A stretch of DNA of 6,570 nucleotides, taken from NCBI GenBank assembly GCA_964428275.1, contig CAYRXN010000009.1, forward strand, positions 1 to 6,570, read 5' to 3'. The translations under genes were made by a program, and so were the position numbers. Below are positions 1 to 5,715 of this stretch, piece after piece. Below the pieces are notes generated by a model. The model was not told where the DNA came from and made no database searches. It saw nothing but the letters and a program-made list of their open reading frames with translations. Origin of the DNA: JALSRY01 sp964428275 (lineage in GTDB: Bacteria; Planctomycetota; Phycisphaerae; UBA1845; Fen-1342). The first letter of the stretch is position 1. Every line of letters begins with the position of its first letter.

Positions 1-737
1 TGGCCCAGGAAGAAGTGATGATAGCGGGGCCCGCCGCCTTTCCACGGAAGCGAGGTGTGCGCTTCGGTTACGTATACCAACGCCGCGGCGTTCGAGCCGC
101 CGGGGAACTTGTCGAGTCGGGATGAGCCCATGTACGTCGCGGAGCCGACGCCGACGCCCTCGAAGTGGTCCTCCGGCGACCACTCCAGGTTGCCGTTGTC
201 ATAGGCGACGTTCATCATCGTGTACGGGATCGGCATCGCGCTGGCGGCATAATCCATCGGGCTCGTGCCCGGCTGGTTCGTCGCGTCCGCTGCCTCGTCC
301 GGGAAGTCCGGGCACTGATACTGCGGGATCGTGCGGAACAGCGCGTTGAGGATGCGCCCCGCCTTGTTGCGCGGCAGGCCCGTGTTGAAACCCCACAGCC
401 TGTCCTGGGAAATGACCACGTCGAAGGTCTGTCCCTGGCCGATCGGCAGTCCCAGGCTTCCCGTCCAGCCCAGGTACTTGAGCAGGCACGTGGCGTAGAT
501 GTGATACTCGTTGTACGGCCGGTGTTCAAAGCCCTGGATCGCGCGCGGGATGTAGTCCTTGTTGTCCGCCGCGTAGAAACGAGCGGCCTGCCCCTGACTG
601 CGCAGGTTGGTGAGGCACTGGAGTTGGCGGGCCTGTTTCTTGGCCCGCTGGAGTGACGGCAGCAGGATGCTGATCAGCAGCGCGATGATCGCGACGACGA
701 CCAGCAGCTCGATCAGCGTGAATGCTCTCTTGCGCAC
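1..737 (-). CDS. Type II secretion/pilin-like protein with prepilin-type N-terminal cleavage/methylation motif (partial, C-terminus beyond left edge)
   Basis: The visible part is about 245 residues. The protein begins VRKRAFTLIELLVVVAIIAL, the class of leader cut by prepilin peptidase: a basic five-residue leader ending in Ala5, mature Phe6 as +1, Glu10 as +5, and a hydrophobic helix from about residue 8 to 29 ending LLPSL. A polar coiled region follows (QRAKKQARQLQCLTNL, then AADNKDYIPR), as in planctomycete pseudopilin-like proteins. After it comes a globular part with scattered aromatics and a Cys-Pro (QYQCPDFPDEA). Such proteins sit in the inner membrane through the helix and may assemble into a pseudopilus or act as surface proteins; the exact role is unknown. 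The GTG start is firm: an in-frame TAG lies two codons upstream and a GGGAG ribosome site lies 7 bases away. Ala rather than the usual Gly at -1 is the only oddity. It follows the zinc-ribbon gene by 19 bases, so the two are probably one transcript. Confidence 0.9.
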   Translation of the reverse strand, partial: MRKRAFTLIELLVVVAIIALLISILLPSLQRAKKQARQLQCLTNLRSQGQAARFYAADNKDYIPRAIQGFEHRPYNEYHIYATCLLKYLGWTGSLGLPIGQGQTFDVVISQDRLWGFNTGLPRNKAGRILNALFRTIPQYQCPDFPDEAADATNQPGTSPMDYAASAMPIPYTMMNVAYDNGNLEWSPEDHFEGVGVGSATYMGSSRLDKFPGGSNAAALVYVTEAHTSLPWKGGGPRYHHFFLG

Positions 738-744
738 GGGCTAG

Positions 745-749
745 CTCCC
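745..749 (-). promoter_or_regulatory. Ribosome binding site GGGAG for the pseudopilin-like gene
   Basis: GGGAG on the minus strand, 7 bases before the GTG at 737. With the in-frame TAG just upstream of the GTG, it fixes the start of the pseudopilin-like protein. It lies in the 19-base gap after the zinc-ribbon gene. Confidence 0.7.
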
Positions 750-756
750 ACAAATC

Positions 757-1110
757 CTAGTGCTCTTCGAGCCCTTCCGGCGAAACGTCCTTGAATGCCC
801 GCCCTCCGCATTTCGGACACTTCAGCGCCGCGGACTGGCCCGGAGCTCCCCCTCCCACAATCGGCACGATCGTTCCGCACTTGGCGCACTGCCGAGCGTG
901 CCAGACGGTCTGTTGCTGGCAGTAGAAACACTTCGCCGGTTCCTTGCCCAGCATCGTGATATATGCCTTTCCGCATGCGGTACACGCGACCGGCGCCTTG
1001 TGCAGCACCGGCGCTCCCGCTTCGGGCTGCGTCTCATAGTACGAGAAGAGCCATGCTCCGGCACCCAGAATCACCACGACCGCAAGGATCGCAATAGCGG
1101 ATGATTTCAC
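757..1110 (-). CDS. Small membrane-anchored double zinc-ribbon protein, function unknown
   Basis: From the GTG at 1110 the product is 117 residues. Residues about 4-24 form one hydrophobic segment (AIAILAVVVILGAGAWLF), an uncleaved signal anchor or transmembrane helix. The rest carries four CxxC pairs: Cys43/46 (CTAC), Cys61/64 (CFYC), Cys75/78 (CAKC) and Cys98/101 (CPKC). This spacing fits two zinc-ribbon or rubredoxin-like knuckles, with a Gly-rich linker (VGGGAPG) between the third and fourth pairs. The acidic tail is SPEGLEEH. I do not recognise a named family, and zinc binding is inferred from the cysteine pattern. The gene lies 19 bases upstream of the pseudopilin-like gene, which suggests a shared transcript and perhaps a role at the membrane near it. 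An in-frame ATG at 1137 would add nine residues, but a perfect AGGAGG lies inside that extension, 4 bases before the GTG, so I prefer the GTG. Confidence 0.8.
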   Translation of the reverse strand: MKSSAIAILAVVVILGAGAWLFSYYETQPEAGAPVLHKAPVACTACGKAYITMLGKEPAKCFYCQQQTVWHARQCAKCGTIVPIVGGGAPGQSAALKCPKCGGRAFKDVSPEGLEEH

Positions 1111-1114
1111 AACA

Positions 1115-1120
1115 CCTCCT
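1115..1120 (-). promoter_or_regulatory. Ribosome binding site AGGAGG deciding the start of the zinc-ribbon gene
   Basis: A perfect AGGAGG on the minus strand ends 4 bases before the GTG at 1110. The competing ATG at 1137 has only GGAAG at a very short 3-base spacing. The AGGAGG would be coding if the ATG were used, which argues for the GTG. Confidence 0.6.
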
Positions 1121-1166
1121 GTGGCGCGCTCGAACATACTCTTCCGGAACGCATCCCTACATTAAA

Positions 1167-1194
1167 AGCATAACGGGTGACAGATAACAATCAA
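1167..1194 (-). promoter_or_regulatory. Candidate sigma-70-like promoter for the zinc-ribbon/pseudopilin pair
   Basis: On the minus strand TTGATT (1189-1194) is followed after 16 bases by TATGCT (1167-1172). Each box matches the sigma-70 consensus at 4 of 6 positions. The stretch is noticeably richer in A and T than its surroundings and lies about 55 bases before the preferred GTG. It is a plausible but unproven promoter. Confidence 0.3.
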
Positions 1195-1553
1195 TCCCAA
1201 AAGCTGACGGATATCCGTCTATCGGCTCTTGTCGTGCTGGGGCTGAACGTCCGGGACGGCCCCGCGTCGTCAGCGGCCGCTCGGGGCTTGCCGGCCACCG
1301 CCAAGACCACCGATTCGCGGTGCAACCAACGGGCGTCGATGCCCGCGGCCGACCGCCGCTCCACACGGTCCAGCGCGGAACCGTCTCGATGGGGTTTGTC
1401 CGATAAGCGCGTCGCGTCGGCGTTCACGCCGGGTGCCGGGCGCGGTAACACCGTCGGTATGCTCGGCGCCGTGGGCCTGTCCCGTCAAGCGTCGCTCAGC
1501 GCCAGAACGTCGTTGGTTCTTGACCACGCCTGCCGATTGGCGACACTGCGTGC
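1195..1553. other. Intergenic region between divergent units, no convincing gene
   Basis: This stretch of about 360 bases separates the minus-strand pair from the plus-strand cluster. Open frames cross it on both strands, but their products are rich in Ser, Arg and Ala with no domain. Their third positions are less G/C-biased than in the neighbouring real genes. One plus-strand frame from GTG 1177 ends at 1557, overlapping the next ATG as ATGA, which is probably chance. A small inverted repeat, AGAAC (1504-1508) with GTTCT (1516-1520), lies just before the possible promoter of the next gene. I see no RNA gene here. Confidence 0.5.
1520..1547 (+). promoter_or_regulatory. Weak candidate promoter placing transcription start at or near the ATG of the trans-sulfuration gene
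   Basis: TTGACC (1520-1525) is followed after 16 bases by GACACT (1542-1547). The -35 box matches at 5 of 6 positions, but the -10 box matches only at the A, A and final T positions. Transcription would start about at 1554, the ATG itself, giving a leaderless message. That would fit the lack of any ribosome binding site before this ATG. The weak -10 box keeps this tentative. Confidence 0.22.
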
Positions 1554-2813
1554 ATGAACGATCCCGCACCTCACGAGCAAGCCGCCGAGCCGGCCGGTCC
1601 GCCGATCCGTGACGCGATGGAATTGTGGCCGGCGCTCAAGCCGCCGCTGGACGCGCCCGACCCCGTGCCCGATCCCGGACCGGAGACGATCTGCACGCAC
1701 CTCGGCGAAGATCCGCAGCGCCAGCACGGCGCCGCCAGCCCGCCGATCTACCAGACTTCCACGTTCATCTACCCCGACGCCGGGACGTTCGAGACCCGCC
1801 GCAAGCCCGGCGTGCGGCGCTACGATTACACCCGTGGCGGGAACCCGACCAACCAGGTTCTCGAAGCCAAGCTGGCCCGGCTGGAAAAGGCCGCCTGGGC
1901 GGACTGCTTCGGCTCCGGCATGGCGGCGATCAGCGCTGCGATCAATGCGTGCGTCAAGGCCGGCGATCACGTCGTCGCCGTGGCACACTGCTACGGCCCG
2001 ACGCAGTGGTATCTCAACCACATCCGCCGGTTCGACGTCGCGACGACGTTCGTGGACAGCGTGCATCCCGAGGATTTCATCGCGGCGATTCGCCCCGAGA
2101 CGCGGGTCATCTACCTGGAGAGCCCGACCAGCGGGCGCTTCGAGGTACCCGAGATCGAGCCGATCACCCGCGTTGCCCGGCAGCGCGGCATCGTGACCCT
2201 GTTCGACAATTCGTGGGCCAGCCCCTACTTCCAGAACCCGCTGGAGCGGGGCGTGGACATGGTCCTGCACAGCGCGACCAAGTTCATCAACGGCCACAGC
2301 GACGTGGTTGCCGGCGTCGTCGCCGGGCGCGACGAGAAGCTGCGCCAGCGGCTGTGGCAGGAGGTCGAGCTCGCCGGCGGCATTCTCGATCCGCACGCGG
2401 CGTGGCTGATGCTGCGCGGGCTGCGCACGCTTCCGCTGCGCATGGAGCGCCACCAGGAAAACGGTCTCGCGGTCGCCCGGATGCTCGCGGAGCACCCGAA
2501 GGTGGCCCGCGTGCTGCACCCCGGTCTCGAAAGCCATCCCCAGCACGCGGTCGCCCGCCGGCAGTTGCGGGGCTACTCGAGCCTGTTTTCGTTTGCCCTC
2601 AAAGACCAGTCGCGTGAGGCGATGAACCGGCTGCTGGACCGCCTGCGTCTGTTCGGCATCGGCGTGAGCTGGGGCGGCTTCGAAAGCCTGATCCTGGGCG
2701 GGACGCTGTTCAGCAGCCGCGCCGCCGAGCCCGAATGGCTCATCCGCGTGCACATCGGCCTGGAGACGGCCGCCGACCTGATCGCCGACCTGCGCCAGGC
2801 CCTGGAGGAATGA
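1554..2813 (+). CDS. PLP-dependent trans-sulfuration enzyme, cystathionine beta-lyase (MetC)-like
   Basis: The 419-residue product belongs to the Cys/Met-metabolism PLP-enzyme family (fold type I). Family landmarks appear in order: GAASPPIYQTSTF (59-71), the phosphate-binding YTRGGNPTN (92-100), FGSGMAAIS (119-127), the ring-stacking Tyr147, ESPTS (189-193), Asp218 contacting the pyridine nitrogen, Lys243 in SATKFINGHSD as the Schiff-base lysine, and Arg398 in IRVHIGLE for the substrate carboxylate. The C-terminal SWGGFESLI and RVHIGLE resemble E. coli MetC, which cleaves cystathionine to homocysteine, pyruvate and ammonia. The YTRGGNPTN motif is closer to cystathionine gamma-synthase/lyase. 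The subtype is therefore likely but not certain. DNSWASP replaces the usual DNTWATP. The first 40 or so residues are a Pro-rich extension. No ribosome site precedes the ATG at 1554; an in-frame ATG at 1617 is the alternative. It is co-transcribed with the next gene. Confidence 0.93.
   Translation: MNDPAPHEQAAEPAGPPIRDAMELWPALKPPLDAPDPVPDPGPETICTHLGEDPQRQHGAASPPIYQTSTFIYPDAGTFETRRKPGVRRYDYTRGGNPTNQVLEAKLARLEKAAWADCFGSGMAAISAAINACVKAGDHVVAVAHCYGPTQWYLNHIRRFDVATTFVDSVHPEDFIAAIRPETRVIYLESPTSGRFEVPEIEPITRVARQRGIVTLFDNSWASPYFQNPLERGVDMVLHSATKFINGHSDVVAGVVAGRDEKLRQRLWQEVELAGGILDPHAAWLMLRGLRTLPLRMERHQENGLAVARMLAEHPKVARVLHPGLESHPQHAVARRQLRGYSSLFSFALKDQSREAMNRLLDRLRLFGIGVSWGGFESLILGGTLFSSRAAEPEWLIRVHIGLETAADLIADLRQALEE
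2804..2808 (+). promoter_or_regulatory. Ribosome binding site GGAGG for the adenylosuccinate lyase gene
   Basis: GGAGG lies inside the last codons of the trans-sulfuration gene, 6 bases before the GTG at 2815. The stop codon of the first gene and this GTG are separated by one base. This decides the GTG start and suggests translational coupling of the two genes. Confidence 0.75.
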
Positions 2814-2814
2814 C

Positions 2815-4269
2815 GTGCCCACCCGCAAGCAGCACACGCGACGCCACCTGCGCGAGGGGTTTCACAACCCGCTCGTGACGCGCTACGCCACGCCCGAGAT
2901 GGTCGCCATCTGGTCCGCGCCCCACCGCTACCGCACCTGGCGCCGGATCTGGATCGCGCTGGCCGAGGCGCAGCGTGAGCTCGGTCTGCCGATCCGCGCG
3001 AACCAGATCCGCGCCCTTCGCAGCGCTGCCGACGAGATCGACTTCAAGGCCGTGGCGGCCTACGAGCGCCGAACCCGGCACGATGTCATGGCGCATATCC
3101 TCGCGTTTGGCGACGCGGCGCCGGCGGCCCGCGGGATCATTCACCTGGGCGCGACGAGCATGGACATCGTGGACAACGCCGACCTGCTGCTGACCCGCGA
3201 GGCGCTCGATTTGCTCGCCGGTCGGCTGGCGGCGGTGGTCGAGGTGCTGGCGGCTTTCTGCGAGCGCTACGCCGACCTGCCCACGCTGGGATTTACGCAT
3301 CTGCAACCGGCGCAGCTCACCACGGTCGGCAAACGCGCCGCGCTGTGGCTCCAGGACCTGCTGGCCGATCTGGAGCGCACCGAGGCGTTGCGCACCGGCC
3401 TGCGCTGCCGCGGACTGCGCGGGGCCACCGGCACGCAGGCGTCGTTCCTCAAGCTGCTGGGCAGCGCCGCGAAGGTGCGTCGCCTGGAACGCCTGTTCGC
3501 CGCGAAGCTGGGGTTCAAGGCGTGCTACCCGATCTGCGGGCAGACGGTTTCGCGCAAGGTGGACGTCGAGATCATCCATGCGCTCGCTTCCCTGGCCGGC
3601 GGCGTGCAGAAGATCTGCAACGACATCCGCGTGCTGGCGATGCTCAAGGAGATCGAGGAGCCGTTCGAGCCCGGGCAGGTGGGCAGCTCGGCGATGCCGT
3701 ACAAGCGCAACCCCATGCGCTGCGAGCGGGCCACGGGCCTGGCGCGCTTTCTGTTGAGCTTGGGCACGTCGCCGTCGATGACGCACGCGGCCCAGATGCT
3801 CGAACGCACGCTCGACGATTCGAGCAACAAGCGGCTGGTGTTTCCCGAGGCGTTCCTGACGGCCGATGCGCTCGCGGCGCTGCTGCACAACATCTTCGAC
3901 GGACTGGTGGTTTATCCCGCGACGATCGCCGCCCGGATCGCGGCCGAGCTGCCGTTCATCGCGACGGAGGACATTCTCATGGAGGCGGCCGGGCGCGGTG
4001 GCGACCGGCAGGAACTGCACGAACGGATCCGCCGGCACGCGCAGGCCGCCGGCCGGCGGGTCAAGGAGCACGGCCGACCCAACGACCTGATCGAACGGCT
4101 GCGGGCCGATCCGGCCTTCGCGGGCATCGCCTGGCAGCGGGTGCTCGACGCGCGCCGTTACGTGGGCCTGGCGCCGCAGCAGACGCGCGAGTTCCTGTCG
4201 CGCGTGGTCCGCCCCGCGATGCGCCGGTTCGCCGACCGCATCGCCCGGCCCGCCCCGCCGAGCGTTTGA
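2815..4269 (+). CDS. purB: Adenylosuccinate lyase, animal-like type
   Basis: The enzyme cleaves adenylosuccinate to AMP and SAICAR to AICAR, releasing fumarate, in cytoplasmic purine synthesis. The product is 484 residues, the length I recall for human ADSL. It tracks that protein from about residue 20: TRYATPEM, RYRTWRRIWIALAEAQ, RHDVMAH (88-94, His89), GIIHLGATS (107-115), TLGFTHLQPAQLTTVGKR (157-174, His162 the likely general acid), RGATGTQASF (202-211), the signature loop GSSAMPYKRNPMR (290-302, with the catalytic Ser probably Ser292), ERTLDDSSNKR (330-340), EAFLTAD and NDLIER. The catalytic and substrate-binding motifs look intact. The first 19 residues are basic and not conserved. The GTG start is supported by a GGAGG at 6 bases and by the one-base gap to the gene before it. 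Classical bacterial PurB of the B. subtilis or E. coli types is less similar by eye. I am very sure of the family. Confidence 0.96.
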   Translation: MPTRKQHTRRHLREGFHNPLVTRYATPEMVAIWSAPHRYRTWRRIWIALAEAQRELGLPIRANQIRALRSAADEIDFKAVAAYERRTRHDVMAHILAFGDAAPAARGIIHLGATSMDIVDNADLLLTREALDLLAGRLAAVVEVLAAFCERYADLPTLGFTHLQPAQLTTVGKRAALWLQDLLADLERTEALRTGLRCRGLRGATGTQASFLKLLGSAAKVRRLERLFAAKLGFKACYPICGQTVSRKVDVEIIHALASLAGGVQKICNDIRVLAMLKEIEEPFEPGQVGSSAMPYKRNPMRCERATGLARFLLSLGTSPSMTHAAQMLERTLDDSSNKRLVFPEAFLTADALAALLHNIFDGLVVYPATIAARIAAELPFIATEDILMEAAGRGGDRQELHERIRRHAQAAGRRVKEHGRPNDLIERLRADPAFAGIAWQRVLDARRYVGLAPQQTREFLSRVVRPAMRRFADRIARPAPPSV

Positions 4270-4351
4270 GCGGTCGCGCCGCGCGCCCCCGGCAGCACCC
4301 GGTTCGCATCCGGTGGAAACCGCGATCCGAGGCCGGGTGGCCTTGCGGAAC

Positions 4352-4359
4352 GGAGGGAG
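4352..4359 (+). promoter_or_regulatory. Ribosome binding site for the HDAC-family gene
   Basis: GGAGGGAG lies 8-11 bases before the ATG at 4368, depending on which purine core pairs. It marks the true start of the deacetylase gene inside a frame that stays open for about a kilobase upstream because of the high GC content. Confidence 0.65.
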
Positions 4360-4367
4360 TTGTTGCG

Positions 4368-5312
4368 ATGAAATCGCTGGGGATCTGTCACGACACGCGC
4401 TTCAAACAACATCGCACGGGCCCGGGACATCCCGAATGCCCCGCGCGGCTCGACGCCGTGGGGGCGGGCCTGCAAGACGCGGGCGTGCTCGCGCACGCGG
4501 TGGCGATCGAACCCGAGCCGATCGACCGCGGCGCCCTGGAAGCCCGCCACGACCCGGCCTACGTGCGGCGGTTCGAGCAGGCCTGCCGGGCCGGCCAGCC
4601 GGTGATCGATGTCCCCGACTGCACGATCTCCAGAGAGAGCTTCGAAATCGCGCGGTTGGCATCCGGTGGCGTCGTGGCCGCGGTCGGCGGCATGCTCGGC
4701 GGAGCGTACCGCCGGGCGTTCTGCGCCGTGCGTCCTCCGGGACACCACGCCGAGCCGGACCGGGCGATGGGGTTTTGCATGTTCAACAACGTCGCGCTGG
4801 CCGCGGACGCCGCCCGCCGGGCCGGCGTCGCGCGCGTGCTGATCCTCGACTGGGACGTGCACCACGGCAACGGTACGCAGCACATGTTCTACCACGACCC
4901 GCTGGTCTACTACATCAGCCTCCACGGCCACCCCGAGTACCTCTTTCCGGGCACCGGCCTGGCCGAGGAGATCGGCGAAGGCGACGCGCGCGGCACGACG
5001 CTCAACCTGCCGCTGATGCCGGGGGCCGACGACGACGTCGTCCGGGCGGCCTGGCGCGACTCGGTGGCCCCCGCGGTGCGCTCGTTCGAACCGGAGCTCG
5101 TGATCCTCTCGACCGGCTTCGACGCCCACCGCGCCGATCCGCTGGGCATCCTTTCGTGGTCCGATGCGATCTTCGAAGAGATGCTTGAACGAGTCCTCGA
5201 ACTGGCCGACCGCTACGCACAAGGGCGCATCCTGAGCGTGCTGGAAGGCGGCTACGACTTCGGCGTCCTCCGGCGCTGCGCCGCCGCGCACGTCAGATTG
5301 CTCGCGCAGTGA
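4368..5312 (+). CDS. Histone-deacetylase-family (class II-like) zinc amidohydrolase
   Basis: The 314-residue product is a single arginase-fold deacetylase domain. It carries RPPGHHAEP (122-130, His126/His127 as the catalytic dyad), GFCMFNNVA (135-143), DWDVHHGNGTQ (161-171, with Asp163 and His165 as zinc ligands), STGFDAH (248-254, Asp252 as the third ligand) and LEGGYD (292-297, Tyr296 stabilising the transition state). All active-site residues are present, so it should be active. The DWDVHHGNGTQ wording is that of class II and bacterial HDAH-like enzymes rather than AcuC. Possible substrates are acetyl-lysine in proteins, acetylpolyamines or other N-acyl amines; sequence alone does not decide. 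The usual HPERP near the N-terminus reads HPECPAR (21-27). The ATG at 4368 has a good ribosome site, and the homology starts right after it (MKSLGICHDTRF). It lies 98 bases after purB, likely the same transcript, and is followed within 40 bases by the repeat region. Confidence 0.95.
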   Translation: MKSLGICHDTRFKQHRTGPGHPECPARLDAVGAGLQDAGVLAHAVAIEPEPIDRGALEARHDPAYVRRFEQACRAGQPVIDVPDCTISRESFEIARLASGGVVAAVGGMLGGAYRRAFCAVRPPGHHAEPDRAMGFCMFNNVALAADAARRAGVARVLILDWDVHHGNGTQHMFYHDPLVYYISLHGHPEYLFPGTGLAEEIGEGDARGTTLNLPLMPGADDDVVRAAWRDSVAPAVRSFEPELVILSTGFDAHRADPLGILSWSDAIFEEMLERVLELADRYAQGRILSVLEGGYDFGVLRRCAAAHVRLLAQ

Positions 5313-5350
5313 GGCGGGGGGAAGAGCGGGAGACGAGGCACGAAGGCCAA

Positions 5351-5430
5351 GGGACGCAGGGACGTAGGGATTGAGGGATCAAGGGATCAAGGGATCAAGG
5401 GACACAGGGACTGAGGGACGCAGGGACGTA
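5351..5430 (+). repeat. First octamer array, ten units of GGGAYNNA
   Basis: Ten perfect 8-base units in a row. Their variable ends are CGCA, CGTA, TTGA, TCAA three times, CACA, CTGA, CGCA and CGTA. The first four bases and the last A are invariant, and base five is C or T. Three identical GGGATCAA units in a row point to recent slippage. It runs straight into the G-run that opens the linker. Confidence 0.9.
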
Positions 5431-5490
5431 GGGGGGCAGCGAAGGGCCATTCGCCATTCGGCATTCGCCATTCGCCATTCACAAAGGGAC
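5422..5490 (+). repeat. 69-bp perfect direct repeat, copy 1
   Basis: Bases 5422-5490 recur exactly at 5579-5647, an offset of 157 bases. The block spans the end of one octamer array, the GGGGGGCAGCGAAGGG linker, the five-unit heptamer array, CAAA, and the start of the next octamer. Confidence 0.9.
5447..5481 (+). repeat. Heptamer array, five units of CCATTCG (copy 1)
   Basis: The units are CCATTCG, CCATTCG, GCATTCG, CCATTCG and CCATTCA. The variants are at the first base of unit three and the last base of unit five. The complement reads CGAATGG. The same array with the same variants lies in the second 69-bp block. Confidence 0.9.
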
Positions 5491-5587
5491 CGAGGGATTG
5501 AGGAATCGAGGGATCAAGGGACGCAGGGACGGAGGGACGAAGGCCAAGGGACACAGGGACCGAGGGACGTAGGGACGTAGGGACGTA
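5486..5587 (+). repeat. Second octamer array, twelve units of GGGAYNNA with one short interruption
   Basis: Seven octamers (5486-5541) are followed by GGCCAA (5542-5547) and five more octamers (5548-5587). The variable ends are CCGA, TTGA, TCGA, TCAA, CGCA, CGGA, CGAA, then CACA, CCGA and CGTA three times. Unit three begins GGAA, the only departure from GGGAYNNA. Three identical GGGACGTA units close the array, again a sign of slippage. Confidence 0.9.
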
Positions 5588-5647
5588 GGGGGGCAGCGAA
5601 GGGCCATTCGCCATTCGGCATTCGCCATTCGCCATTCACAAAGGGAC
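5579..5647 (+). repeat. 69-bp perfect direct repeat, copy 2
   Basis: Identical to 5422-5490 over its full length. After it the octamer pattern gives one clear unit (GGGACGCA, 5643-5650) and then decays (GCGACGTG). Confidence 0.9.
5604..5638 (+). repeat. Heptamer array, five units of CCATTCG (copy 2)
   Basis: Same five units and same two variant bases as at 5447-5481, as expected for a duplicated block. Confidence 0.9.
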
Positions 5648-5668
5648 GCAGCGACGTGGGGCGGGCGC

Positions 5669-5707
5669 AAAAAGGCGGCCCGTTCCCTCCGACCTGGGAA
5701 CGGGCCG
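5669..5707 (-). terminator. Intrinsic terminator in minus orientation, with no recognised gene upstream
   Basis: A perfect 12-bp stem, CGGCCCGTTCCC (5676-5687) with GGGAACGGGCCG (5696-5707), closes an 8-base loop. Read on the minus strand, the stem is followed by CCTTTTTGCG, a short T-run as in rho-independent terminators. On the plus strand the stem is followed by AATCC and has no T-run. No gene that would need it is seen on the minus strand to the right, so it may end an unannotated small RNA, or act as a block against antisense transcription into the repeats and the deacetylase gene. Confidence 0.6.
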
Positions 5708-5715
5708 AATCCAGA

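Larger units (their letters stand above)
5335..5658. repeat. Composite short tandem repeat region (octamer GGGAYNNA plus heptamer CCATTCG)
   Basis: Two kinds of tandem repeat alternate: octamer array, G-run with CAGCGAAGGG, heptamer array, CAAA, octamer array, the same linker, heptamer array, CAAA, then one last octamer. In total 23 octamers are readable, and 22 of them fit GGGAYNNA exactly. The phrase CGAAGGCCAAGGGAC occurs at 5341 and again at 5539, so the whole unit may have been duplicated. An 8-bp period does not keep a reading frame, so this is not a protein repeat. It starts about 25 bases after the deacetylase stop. Slipped-strand growth and recombination are the likely makers; a function is not known to me. 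Confidence 0.9.

Noticed and set aside
1485..1545. Possible tRNA, suggested by the AGAAC/GTTCT inverted repeat.
   Set aside because: No acceptor stem, D-arm or T-arm consensus can be placed around it on either strand.
1177..1557. Plus-strand frame of 126 codons ending in an ATGA overlap with the next gene.
   Set aside because: No recognisable domain, Ser/Arg/Ala-rich product, weaker third-position G/C bias than the neighbours, and other frames are open in the same stretch. The overlap is most likely chance, though it cannot be excluded.
1485..4071. Long open frames on the minus strand opposite the trans-sulfuration and adenylosuccinate lyase genes (about 450 and 443 codons).
   Set aside because: They are antisense to genes with clear family motifs, their products are low-complexity and rich in Arg, Ala and Gln, and long antisense frames are expected at this GC content.
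4275..4330. Hairpin between the lyase and deacetylase genes (CACCCGG with CCGGTG) as a terminator.
   Set aside because: The stem is short and bulged with no T-run after it, so it is unlikely to end transcription.
3345..4367. Upstream extension of the deacetylase frame by over 300 codons into the adenylosuccinate lyase gene.
   Set aside because: Homology to deacetylases begins right after the ATG at 4368, which has its own ribosome site; the extension is an out-of-frame reading of the lyase gene.
5335..5658. CRISPR array.
   Set aside because: The repeats are only 7 and 8 bases long, are contiguous, and have no unique spacers of regular length; no cas genes are present.
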